DNA of 5,236 bases from Actinomycetes bacterium (GTDB taxonomy: Bacteria; Planctomycetota; Phycisphaerae; JAACET01): assembly GCA_030631725.1 (NCBI GenBank), contig DAOVKO010000153.1:1-5236 (forward strand). The letters are read 5' to 3'. How positions within the stretch are numbered: the first letter of the stretch is position 1; each line of letters begins with the position of its first letter. The notes beneath the pieces were generated by a model. It ran no database searches. It was not told the origin of the DNA and saw only the letters and a program-made list of their open reading frames with translations. This document shows positions 1 to 5,232 of this stretch, piece by piece. The translations under genes and the position numbers were made by a program.

Positions 1-90
1 CAGAAATCCCAGCGGAGTGAGGACGGCTGGGAGTACAAGCTGGTCTGCAGCGATGGGCCTGTTTTCGACGGGCAGAGTATCCTATGGTGA
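1..90 (+). CDS. pyrK: Dihydroorotate dehydrogenase B, electron-transfer subunit PyrK (3' end only)
   Basis: Reading frame 1 is open from the window edge to a TGA at 88-90 and gives the last 29 residues of a protein. It contains C-S-D-G-P-V-F, which matches the C-terminal Cys-x-Asp-Gly-Pro-Val-Phe signature of PyrK. In that family this cysteine (codon 46-48 here) is the last ligand of the [2Fe-2S] cluster that passes electrons between the FAD of PyrK and the FMN of PyrD. The stop overlaps the start of pyrD in ATGGTGA, as expected for two subunits of one complex. The FAD- and NAD-binding domains lie upstream of the window. The identification rests on this short motif plus the adjacent pyrD, which makes it quite safe. 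Confidence 0.88.
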   Translation, partial: QKSQRSEDGWEYKLVCSDGPVFDGQSILW

Positions 91-1049
91 AAAAACAAGA
101 TGTGGATTTGCAGGTGAAGCTGGGCTCGGTGGGGTTGGCTACGCCGATTGTTACATGTTCGGGGACCAGCGGGTATGGTCTGGAGTATGCCGAGCTGACC
201 GACTTTTCGGCTGTGGGAGCGTTTTTCACGAAGTCGATCACCCTGGAAGAGCGAAAGGGCAATCCGCCGCCACGAGTGGTGGAGACCCGGGCGGGGCTGC
301 TCAATGCGATTGGGCTGGCGAACGTGGGCCTGGAGCGATTCATCAAGGAGAAGGTTCCGCAGTTAAAGCAGATTCCTTGTCCCGTATTCGTGAATGTGGC
401 GGGACGGACTATCGACGAATACAGAGAAGTAGCTGAGCGACTGGACGAGGTGGAAGAGATCTCGGGGCTGGAAGTGAATATATCGTGTCCGAATGTGCAG
501 GAAGGGGGGATGAGTTTCGGCACGGACGCCAGAGAAGTAAGCCGGTTGGTTTCGGCGGTGAGGCAGGTGGTAAAAAGGTGCACTCTGGTGGTGAAGCTGA
601 CTCCGAATGTTACGGACATTTTGGAGCCGGCCCGGGCAGCGGTCGAGGCTGGGGCCCAGTGTCTGAGCCTGGTGAACACGTTTACCAGCCTGGCGATCGA
701 CATCGAGCAGCACAAGCCGGTGCTGGCGAATGTTACCGGCGGCCTGAGCGGTCCGGCTATCAAGCCGATTGCCCTTTATATGGTGCATCGCGTGTACACT
801 GAGCTTTGCCGGGATGCGGGCATACCGATTATCGGGATGGGTGGGGTGCAGTTCGGCACCGACGCGATTGAGTTTCTGTTGGCTGGGGCCACGGCAGTCG
901 GGGTAGGGACGGCTCTTTTTGTGGAGCCGAATACACCAAAGATTTTGGCGGAGGAGCTAAGGGGATACCTGGCTGAAAGGGATATGACTGCGCCGGTGGC
1001 TATAATCGGCAAGTTACAAGTGCCTGAAAAAGGTTCGAGCGAATTATGA
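84..1049 (+). CDS. pyrD: Dihydroorotate dehydrogenase B (NAD+), catalytic subunit PyrD, class 1B
   Basis: The 321-residue product is a cytoplasmic FMN-dependent TIM-barrel enzyme that oxidises dihydroorotate to orotate, the fourth step of UMP synthesis. Visible family motifs include the FMN/substrate lysine in F-F-T-K (Lys50), R-A-G-L-L-N-A-I-G-L-A-N (69-80), N-I-S-C-P-N-V (132-138) and K-L-T-P-N (171-175). The segment G-M-G-G-V through G-V-G-T-A-L-F (251-279) is the phosphate-binding end of the barrel. Cys135 in N-I-S-C-P-N is the catalytic base position; cysteine, rather than the serine of membrane-bound class 2 enzymes, marks class 1. The adjacent pyrK makes it class 1B, NAD-linked. Length is normal for the family (about 300-320). 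The ATG at 84 overlaps the pyrK stop by 7 nt. No strong Shine-Dalgarno is visible, so translation may be coupled to pyrK. The last four bases overlap proC. Confidence 0.96.
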   Translation: MVKKQDVDLQVKLGSVGLATPIVTCSGTSGYGLEYAELTDFSAVGAFFTKSITLEERKGNPPPRVVETRAGLLNAIGLANVGLERFIKEKVPQLKQIPCPVFVNVAGRTIDEYREVAERLDEVEEISGLEVNISCPNVQEGGMSFGTDAREVSRLVSAVRQVVKRCTLVVKLTPNVTDILEPARAAVEAGAQCLSLVNTFTSLAIDIEQHKPVLANVTGGLSGPAIKPIALYMVHRVYTELCRDAGIPIIGMGGVQFGTDAIEFLLAGATAVGVGTALFVEPNTPKILAEELRGYLAERDMTAPVAIIGKLQVPEKGSSEL

Positions 1050-1858
1050 GCTACAAGTACAAGTTGGGATTCATCGGGGCGGGGAACATGGCTTGGGCAA
1101 TCGCCTGCCAGGTGGTCCAGGCGGGATTGTACAACAGCTCGGAGGTAATCGGCTCGGATATCGCAGCGGAAAGGCGCCAGCTATTTGACGAGAAGCTAAA
1201 GGCGGCGGCTACGGATGATAACCGGCGAGTAATCGAGGAGGCTGGAACGGTGATATTGGCCGTCAAGCCGCAGCAGGCGCGGGCGGTGCTGGAGCCATTG
1301 GCCGGGCTGGTCGGCTCAGGGCAGTTGATAGTGTCGATCATGGCTGGGGTATCCACGGCTACCATCGAAGGGATTCTGGGGGCGGACGTAGCGGTGGTGC
1401 GAGTGATGCCGAACCTGGCACTGTCGGTGGGGGCGGGGATGACGGCTATTTGCCGGGGTGCCCGGGCCAGTGACAAAGATGTAGCTCTGGTGGCGAAACT
1501 GTTCCGGGCCTGCGGTCAAACGGTGCTGGTGGATGAAGAGCAGATGCACGCGGTGACGGCCGTGTCGGGCAGCGGGCCTGCATATTTCTTTTACTTTGTC
1601 GAGGCTATGATTAAGTCGGCGAAGGAGGCGGGATTGAGCGACGAGCAAGCGAAGCTGCTGGCGAAGCAGACCTGCCTGGGGGCGGCGCGGACGCTGTTGG
1701 CCAGACCCGAAGAGCCGGCTGAGCTCCGCAGGCAAGTTACGAGCAAGGGGGGCACAACCGAGGCGGCCCTGGAGGTAATGGACGAGGCCAAGCTGGGCGA
1801 GATAATCAGGCAGGCGGTATTGGCTGCGGCCAAACGCTCGGCGGAATTGGGCGAATAG
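1046..1858 (+). CDS. proC: Pyrroline-5-carboxylate reductase ProC
   Basis: The 270-residue product reduces 1-pyrroline-5-carboxylate to L-proline with NAD(P)H, the final step of proline synthesis, in the cytoplasm. The N-terminal Rossmann nucleotide-binding loop is G-F-I-G-A-G-N-M-A (8-16). It is followed by A-V-K-P-Q (72-76), V-R-V-M-P-N (118-123), and the C-terminal dimerisation/active-site helices with A-V-S-G-S-G-P-A-Y (172-180) and V-T-S-K-G-G-T-T-E-A (231-240), all diagnostic of ProC. Length is typical of the family. The start ATG shares ATGA with the pyrD stop, so translational coupling is likely; only a weak AAGG lies about 12 nt upstream. Its position directly behind pyrKD means proline and pyrimidine genes are co-transcribed here. 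I see no obvious missing key motif. Confidence 0.96.
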   Translation: MSYKYKLGFIGAGNMAWAIACQVVQAGLYNSSEVIGSDIAAERRQLFDEKLKAAATDDNRRVIEEAGTVILAVKPQQARAVLEPLAGLVGSGQLIVSIMAGVSTATIEGILGADVAVVRVMPNLALSVGAGMTAICRGARASDKDVALVAKLFRACGQTVLVDEEQMHAVTAVSGSGPAYFFYFVEAMIKSAKEAGLSDEQAKLLAKQTCLGAARTLLARPEEPAELRRQVTSKGGTTEAALEVMDEAKLGEIIRQAVLAAAKRSAELGE

Positions 1859-1868
1859 CGACAGAACT

Positions 1869-2174
1869 ATGAGTGAAAGATTGAACCAACTGCGTGAGAG
1901 GCTGCCGCTGCCGACGGTGTTTACGGGCCGATCGCTGGTGTGTATCTCGCAGCAGTGGCGAGTGGAGATAAGCGAGCAGATATCCAAAGACTATGCCAAG
2001 GGCGCGAGCCGCAGCACGTTCTGGGTGAAAGTCTCGGAAAAACTCGAAGACGGGACGTATCAGCCAGGACACGAAGAGGTTTTCGCCATCGAGGATATGG
2101 GGCGGCTGGCAGAGGAGATCGACAGGTTCATCACCCATGCGGTGGGGTATTCGCCGCGGGACCCTTCGGGTTAG
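1869..2174 (+). CDS. Conserved-looking small protein of unknown function, last gene of the pyrKD-proC operon
   Basis: I do not recognise this 101-residue product. It starts 10 nt after the proC stop on the same strand, so it is almost certainly in the same transcript. No strong Shine-Dalgarno precedes the ATG. The sequence is soluble and charged, with one cysteine (Cys25), no signal peptide and no membrane segment. It begins with a short leucine/arginine-rich amphipathic stretch (residues 1-12). It then alternates hydrophobic and polar residues (about 16-35 and 51-73), suggesting a small beta sheet, and ends in a probable helix (about 75-92) and a glycine/proline/serine tail. The TAG stop interlocks with the stop of the converging gene in TTAG. 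Reality as a gene is supported by operon position and good packing; function is unknown. Confidence 0.8.
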   Translation: MSERLNQLRERLPLPTVFTGRSLVCISQQWRVEISEQISKDYAKGASRSTFWVKVSEKLEDGTYQPGHEEVFAIEDMGRLAEEIDRFITHAVGYSPRDPSG

Positions 2175-2938
2175 CGGCGCTTGGTCCAGAGGTCCGAGGC
2201 ATACTTGAGTCTGAGCGAATCAAGCAAAGCCATTTCAATGTCGTTGAGCCCAGTGTAAAGAAACTCCAACTGGAGCGTGGATGCCAACTGCTTGGCCCAG
2301 GCTGCGGCTAAGGCATCCGCATCAGGTGGATTGACAAGCTGAAAGTCGGCAAGGGTTGCCACTCCGGGCTGGCCGAACGGGTTGTCGAGCATCAACGAAC
2401 CATGCTGAAGAAGGCTCTTGAGGGTTCTGCGCTGGGCGGAGCCGGCGATTTTCTTTGCGTTAACCATTACGTCGGAGGGGTTGGCCCGCTGGAAGCAGAA
2501 GAAAGGCCCACGCTGACGACTGGGTGCGGCGGGTCCTTGGCGAAGTTGGGCAGGCAAGCCGAGTGATGCCAAGACCCCAACCAAAGCCTGATGGACGGCC
2601 TGGTAGAGCGTGCCGGGCGCACGGTTCTTGACCAAGTGATGGTCAGCGGGGAGGATCAGGCTGTAGGTGAGCTCGACATGGTGGAGAATGGCCCCGCCAC
2701 CGGTGATCCTCCTGACGAGAGGCAAGGAGTTGAAAGGCTGGGGAAGCCGGGCAATCTGGGCATGCTTCTGGAAGTGGCCCAGGGAAATAGTGGGGGCCGA
2801 CCAACGGTAAAAACGCAGGGTGGACGGGGCCTGGGTGCGGCCCACAGCGGCGAGAATGGCCTCATCAATGGCCATATTAGAGGCTCCATCGCGAGCCTGG
2901 TCAATAATCAGACGAGCTTGCTCCATGCCAGCATCCAA
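2171..2938 (-). CDS. Lipoate-protein ligase / octanoyltransferase family protein (LipM-like)
   Basis: The 255-residue product belongs to the biotin/lipoate protein ligase fold. Members attach lipoate or octanoate to a lysine of GcvH or of 2-oxoacid dehydrogenase E2 domains. Visible motifs are N-M-A-I-D-E-A (21-27), R-F-Y-R-W-S-A-P-T-I-S-L-G (42-54), R-R-I-T-G-G-G-A-I-L-H (76-86) followed by E-L-T-Y-S (89-93), and K-K-I-A-G-S-A-Q-R (162-170) then Q-H-G-S (178-181). Cys148 in F-F-C-F lies just before the lysine motif, where LipM octanoyltransferases carry their acyl-thioester cysteine, so LipM is favoured over an ATP-dependent LplA. That subclass is inference. Length fits LipM/LplA-like proteins. 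The furthest start is TTG at 2938, with AGGGG 7 nt upstream; an ATG four codons in (2924-2926) is a plausible alternative. No gcvH, lipA or E2 gene is in view. Confidence 0.9.
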   Translation of the reverse strand: MDAGMEQARLIIDQARDGASNMAIDEAILAAVGRTQAPSTLRFYRWSAPTISLGHFQKHAQIARLPQPFNSLPLVRRITGGGAILHHVELTYSLILPADHHLVKNRAPGTLYQAVHQALVGVLASLGLPAQLRQGPAAPSRQRGPFFCFQRANPSDVMVNAKKIAGSAQRRTLKSLLQHGSLMLDNPFGQPGVATLADFQLVNPPDADALAAAWAKQLASTLQLEFLYTGLNDIEMALLDSLRLKYASDLWTKRR

Positions 2939-2945
2939 AAAAGGG

Positions 2946-2950
2946 CCCCT
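2946..2950 (-). promoter_or_regulatory. Possible ribosome-binding site for the lipoate-ligase-family gene
   Basis: On the minus strand the bases read AGGGG and end 7 nt before the TTG at 2938, a normal Shine-Dalgarno spacing. From the alternative ATG at 2926 the distance is 19 nt, which is too far. This site is the main sequence argument for the TTG start. The motif is short and lies in a G/C-rich run, so it could be chance. Confidence 0.4.
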
Positions 2951-3010
2951 GGGAGAGTTTAAGAAAAGCCCCCCGAACTGGCAAGAGCAGTTACTGTGCC
3001 GGCGGCGGAA

Positions 3011-3030
3011 ATCGCAGATTTTTTCTGCAT
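3011..3030. promoter_or_regulatory. Inverted repeat, possible operator
   Basis: GCAGA (3014-3018) and TCTGC (3024-3028) form a perfect 5-bp inverted repeat around five Ts. The arms extend to AT...AT (3011-3012 and 3029-3030) if C3013 is bulged. It sits about 18-20 bp upstream of the -35 box of the rightward promoter and about 75 bp upstream of the start of the leftward gene. That is a plausible place for a dimeric regulator acting on either gene. No regulator gene is present to link it to, and a repeat of this size can arise by chance. Confidence 0.35.
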
Positions 3031-3047
3031 CAATATCGAAAATGTCC

Positions 3048-3076
3048 TTGCCTTTGGGCTAGTGAAGCACTACAAT
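3048..3076 (+). promoter_or_regulatory. Sigma70-type promoter for the heptad-repeat gene
   Basis: TTGCCT (3048-3053) is a four-of-six match to the -35 consensus TTGACA. TACAAT (3071-3076) is a five-of-six match to TATAAT, and the spacer is exactly 17 bp. A/T-rich sequence with CAATATCGAAAAT lies just upstream. Transcription would start near 3083 and give about 240 nt of untranslated leader before the ATG at 3324. No better rightward promoter is visible closer to the gene; TTGAAC (3184-3189) has the right spacing only to a poor TATCGG. Confidence 0.6.
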
Positions 3077-3178
3077 GCAGGACAGTTGCAAATCCCGCGT
3101 GGGAGTGGGGCTGATTTAGTTCATGCGTCAGTAGCAGTACGAGAGCGGACGCCAAGCTCCAGGGCGGTGCCTTTCCGG

Positions 3179-3192
3179 GCAGTTTGAACTGC
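3179..3192. promoter_or_regulatory. Inverted repeat GCAGTT-TG-AACTGC in the leader
   Basis: GCAGTT (3179-3184) and AACTGC (3187-3192) are perfect reverse complements separated by TG. With only two bases between the arms it cannot form a full RNA hairpin without opening the inner pairs, so a protein-binding DNA site is the more natural reading. It lies about 95 bp downstream of the predicted transcription start and could be a roadblock-type operator. No direct evidence for binding. Confidence 0.3.
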
Positions 3193-3201
3193 TGCGCCGG
3201 G

Positions 3202-3246
3202 GGACATATCGGCTTAGGAACCACGGTCAGCGGGCTGAGATATTCC
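3202..3246 (+). other. Possible leader RNA stem-loop
   Basis: GGA-C-ATATC (3202-3210) can pair with GATAT-TCC (3239-3246), giving 8 bp with C3205 bulged. Further weak pairing is possible between GGCTT (3211-3215) and GGGCT (3232-3236). The stem would enclose the middle of the leader RNA of the heptad-repeat gene. Pairing was found by eye and no folding energy was computed. Confidence 0.3.
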
Positions 3247-3263
3247 GGGGGCTTCCCAGCAGG

Positions 3264-3295
3264 GTCGTCCGAAGTTCCGCTTGCTTCGGGCCGAC
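3264..3295 (+). other. Strong leader RNA hairpin just before the ribosome-binding site
   Basis: CCGAAG (3269-3274) pairs perfectly with CTTCGG (3284-3289) around a 9-nt loop. The stem continues outward through a T-G pair (3268/3290) and GTCG/CGAC (3264-3267 with 3292-3295), with C3291 bulged, for about 11 bp in all. No U-run follows, so it is not an intrinsic terminator. It ends 14 nt before the AAGGAGG of the heptad-repeat gene and could influence translation initiation or RNA stability. Confidence 0.5.
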
Positions 3296-3309
3296 TGCAA
3301 GAAGAGTGC

Positions 3310-3316
3310 AAGGAGG
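3310..3316 (+). promoter_or_regulatory. Strong Shine-Dalgarno that fixes the start of the heptad-repeat gene
   Basis: AAGGAGG is followed by seven bases and the ATG at 3324, an almost ideal arrangement. The frame is also open from a GTG at 3306, but that start would place this sequence inside the coding region, so ATG 3324 is chosen. It is the only near-consensus ribosome-binding site in the window. Confidence 0.85.
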
Positions 3317-3323
3317 TACGACA

Positions 3324-4010
3324 ATGAATCTTTGGCATAGCGACCAAACCAGAGAAATTGCAGGAGCGCACACGAATCTGAGTGGCAATCTCAACGCAAT
3401 TTCCGGCGACTGTACCAATGTTTGGGGCCGATCCTTTATCAGCGGCGATGTGAGCGGCCTGCAAGGGTGCCTGACGGGTCTGACCGGCTCTTGTGAGAGG
3501 CTCAGCGGAGACGTGAGTCGCCTGCGAGGTAACGTCTCAGGGATAACCGGTGTGGTCGATGGGGGGTTGATCGGCGATATTTCCGGTCTGCGCGGGGACG
3601 TAAGCGGCGTGTGGGGAAAGGCCGACCGCCTGCGGGGTGCCCTTGGGGAGCTGCTGGAGCAGGGCCTGCTCTGGCGCAAAGATCAACCGCTGAGCCTGGA
3701 GATGTTCGCCAGCCGGTATAACCTGCCGATGGAATTCCTGGACAACTCGGGGCTGCCGGCTCTCATTGCCTTTCACGCCCTCGAAGGGGTGCCCTTGCAC
3801 TGGGTAACGGTCCGCAACCAGAGCGTCGAGGGCTTCACGGTCGGGCCTCTTTCGGCAATTTCGGCGCGCTTTCCAGGACAAGAGATCATCAAAGTAGCTG
3901 TTCCCGGTGACGCGGATTGGCAACTGCTGGATGGGTTCGACGTGCTCAGCGCAGACAGAATTTATGCCTTCGAGCAGATGACATCACCGGTTCATACCGT
4001 CCTCAATTGA
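3324..4010 (+). CDS. Heptapeptide (x-G-D-V-S-x-L) tandem-repeat protein with an unrecognised C-terminal domain
   Basis: The product is 228 residues from the ATG chosen because of the AAGGAGG seven bases before it. Residues 13-110 are about 14 near-perfect heptapeptides, consensus x-G-[D/N]-[V/C/I/L]-[S/T]-x-[L/I/V]. One unit is shortened to six residues (34-39) and one lengthened to eight (75-82). Regular glycine, small polar and aliphatic positions suggest a narrow beta-solenoid or beta-roll stack; that fold is inference. Residues 115-228 form a non-repetitive, probably globular domain with several Trp/Phe/Leu positions and no motif I recognise. There is no signal peptide, no membrane segment and no sorting motif, so it looks cytoplasmic. 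It stands alone between a divergent and a convergent gene, with its own promoter and long leader. Similar glycine-heptad repeats occur in uncharacterised bacterial and phage proteins as far as I recall; function is unknown. Confidence 0.88.
   Translation: MNLWHSDQTREIAGAHTNLSGNLNAISGDCTNVWGRSFISGDVSGLQGCLTGLTGSCERLSGDVSRLRGNVSGITGVVDGGLIGDISGLRGDVSGVWGKADRLRGALGELLEQGLLWRKDQPLSLEMFASRYNLPMEFLDNSGLPALIAFHALEGVPLHWVTVRNQSVEGFTVGPLSAISARFPGQEIIKVAVPGDADWQLLDGFDVLSADRIYAFEQMTSPVHTVLN
3360..3653 (+). repeat. In-frame 21-bp coding repeat array (about 14 heptapeptide units)
   Basis: The array encodes residues 13-110 of the protein above. Units begin S/T/R/W/I-G and include S-G-D-V-S-G-L, S-G-D-V-S-R-L, R-G-N-V-S-G-I, I-G-D-I-S-G-L and R-G-D-V-S-G-V. 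At DNA level the units are well diverged: codons for the same residue vary (GAT/GAC, AGC/AGT/TCA/TCC, GTG/GTA/GTC). The array therefore looks old and selected at protein level rather than freshly duplicated. Tryptophan replaces the first small residue in two units (Trp34 and Trp97), near each end. Confidence 0.85.
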
Positions 4011-4059
4011 TCGGGCTGCGGATTCGGGCGAGCGTTTTTTGCCAACCCCAGGCGGTTGC

Positions 4060-5232
4060 TCAGCGCGGGCCAGGACCCCTTGCCTGTAGCAGGGAACTGT
4101 AGAGCTGCTCGAGCCTATTTACCATTGGAACCCAGGAAAACCGCTGGGCTAACCGGGCGCGGGCCTGGTCGGAGAGGGGCTCTACCGGTCCTGTAGCGGT
4201 AATTGTGGCTTCGATGGCCCCAGCAAGCTGTTCAACTGAGCCAGGCTTAACCAGGTAGCCAGTCTTATCCGGCACAATAACCTCCCGGGCTCCGTCGAGG
4301 TCAAAGGCCGCGACAGGCAGCCCGGCCAACAAGCCCTGCACAAGGACTAAGGGCAGGCCCTCGTGTTCGGAGGCGTGCACCAACATATCCATGGCCCAGA
4401 GCATCTCGGGGACGCGGGCTGGACTGACCAATCCGGCCAGTCGCACCCTCTGGTCGATTCCCATCTGTTTTATCGTGGTCTCAATGGCCGATCGAAGCAG
4501 GCCATCGCCGACCAAAAGGCACCAAAGATTCCGGTGTCGTTCCATCAGGGGCCCCAGGGCCTCGAGCAGGAACTGGTGGCCTTTGTTCGGGGCCAGCCGA
4601 GCTACCTTTCCGACAACAAAGGCCTCTGACGGTATGCCCAGCTCCTTGCGAACGCTCGCTCCCCGGCGAGGGTTAGGAAAAAATGACTCGGTATCGAACC
4701 CGGCGCACACGGTGGTGAACTTCTCCGGTCCGGCTACGCCGGCGGCCACAGCCTGGCTAACCATGGCCTGGGCAACGGCGACAATTCGGTCGGCCTGCGT
4801 CGCTGCAAGGCGCTCGGCCAATATGTAGGCCCGATTCACCAGGGTGTTCTGGCCCCTGAAGAACGGCAGGCCATGAATCGTGTGTATCACGACCGGCACG
4901 CCGGCCAGCCGGGCGGTGAATCGACCGAGAATTCCGGCCTTTGAACTGTGGGTGTGAACGATATCCGGCTTCAATCGCCGCAGGGCCCTGATAAGCTCGG
5001 GTATTGCGCAGAAGTCCTTGAGTGGTAGTATGTTACGACGTAGGTTCTTGACGAGCTCCACACGGATTCCATAATCCTGGGCGACATCGAACATGGCCCC
5101 TTCGACGCCTGTCTCGGGCCCGGTCAGGAGTGTCACATCGTGGCCCCGCCGGACCAAACCGCGACAGGTGAGCAGAACGTTCTGCTGAGCACCGCCGATG
5201 ATCAGGCGGGTTATGAGCTGGACTATTCTCAT
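4060..5232 (-). CDS. Family-4 glycosyltransferase (GT-B fold)
   Basis: The 390-residue product is a retaining glycosyltransferase of the GT4 type that transfers a sugar from a nucleotide-sugar donor, most likely in polysaccharide, O-antigen or glycolipid assembly at the cytoplasmic face of the inner membrane. The N-terminal acceptor domain begins M-R-I-V-Q-L-I-T-R-L-I-I-G-G-A-Q, with the G-G-A-Q loop at 13-16 and D-I-V-H-T-H-S-S-K-A-G (90-100). The C-terminal donor domain has V-G-K-V-A-R-L-A-P-N-K-G (207-218), L-V-G-D-G (240-244) and E-G-L-P-L-V-L-V-Q (291-299). The usual E-x7-E motif is thus Glu291 with Gln at 299. Length is normal. The ATG at 5232 leaves only four upstream bases in view, so its ribosome-binding site and operon are outside the window. 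Donor and acceptor cannot be told from sequence. Confidence 0.92.
   Translation of the reverse strand: MRIVQLITRLIIGGAQQNVLLTCRGLVRRGHDVTLLTGPETGVEGAMFDVAQDYGIRVELVKNLRRNILPLKDFCAIPELIRALRRLKPDIVHTHSSKAGILGRFTARLAGVPVVIHTIHGLPFFRGQNTLVNRAYILAERLAATQADRIVAVAQAMVSQAVAAGVAGPEKFTTVCAGFDTESFFPNPRRGASVRKELGIPSEAFVVGKVARLAPNKGHQFLLEALGPLMERHRNLWCLLVGDGLLRSAIETTIKQMGIDQRVRLAGLVSPARVPEMLWAMDMLVHASEHEGLPLVLVQGLLAGLPVAAFDLDGAREVIVPDKTGYLVKPGSVEQLAGAIEATITATGPVEPLSDQARARLAQRFSWVPMVNRLEQLYSSLLQARGPGPR

Larger units (their letters stand above)
2939..3323. other. Intergenic region between two divergent genes, with promoter and long 5' leader
   Basis: This 385-nt stretch holds no convincing gene; the open frames in it are short and have no ribosome-binding site. 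It separates the leftward lipoate-ligase-family gene from the rightward heptad-repeat gene and must carry promoters for both. The right half has a good rightward promoter and several possible stem-loops, listed separately. I found no convincing leftward -35/-10 pair. The leader does not match the conserved cores I know for TPP, cobalamin, c-di-GMP-I or fluoride riboswitches. Confidence 0.7.

Noticed and set aside
1316..1987. Long minus-strand open frame across proC and the next gene
   Set aside because: It is the antisense shadow of two well-supported plus-strand genes and shows no recognisable protein features.
3075..3119. A 14-codon frame starting in the -10 box, considered as a leader peptide
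   Set aside because: Its ATG overlaps the -10 hexamer, upstream of the likely transcript start, so it would not be translated from that promoter.
2996..3187. A 63-codon open frame in the intergenic region
   Set aside because: It spans the predicted promoter, has no ribosome-binding site and its translation looks random.
3083..3260. Possible known riboswitch (GGACGCCAAGC resembles part of c-di-GMP-I; GGCTGAGAT resembles part of TPP)
   Set aside because: The partner conserved blocks are missing: no AGGGCAAACC-like half for c-di-GMP-I and no CTGATCTGG-like half for TPP.
3306..3323. Extended start (GTG at 3306) for the heptad-repeat gene
   Set aside because: It would put the excellent AAGGAGG at 3310-3316 inside the coding region; ATG at 3324 has ideal spacing from it.
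3227..3679. Minus-strand frames rich in Pro, Arg and Ser opposite the heptad-repeat gene
   Set aside because: They are antisense readings of the glycine/aspartate/serine repeat codons; no start signal and low-complexity composition.
4011..4059. Intrinsic terminator between the convergent genes
   Set aside because: The T6 run (4035-4040) has no solid stem before it. The only clear stem, CAACC/GGTTG (4043-4058), lies after the T-run on the plus strand and is followed by A's on the minus strand.
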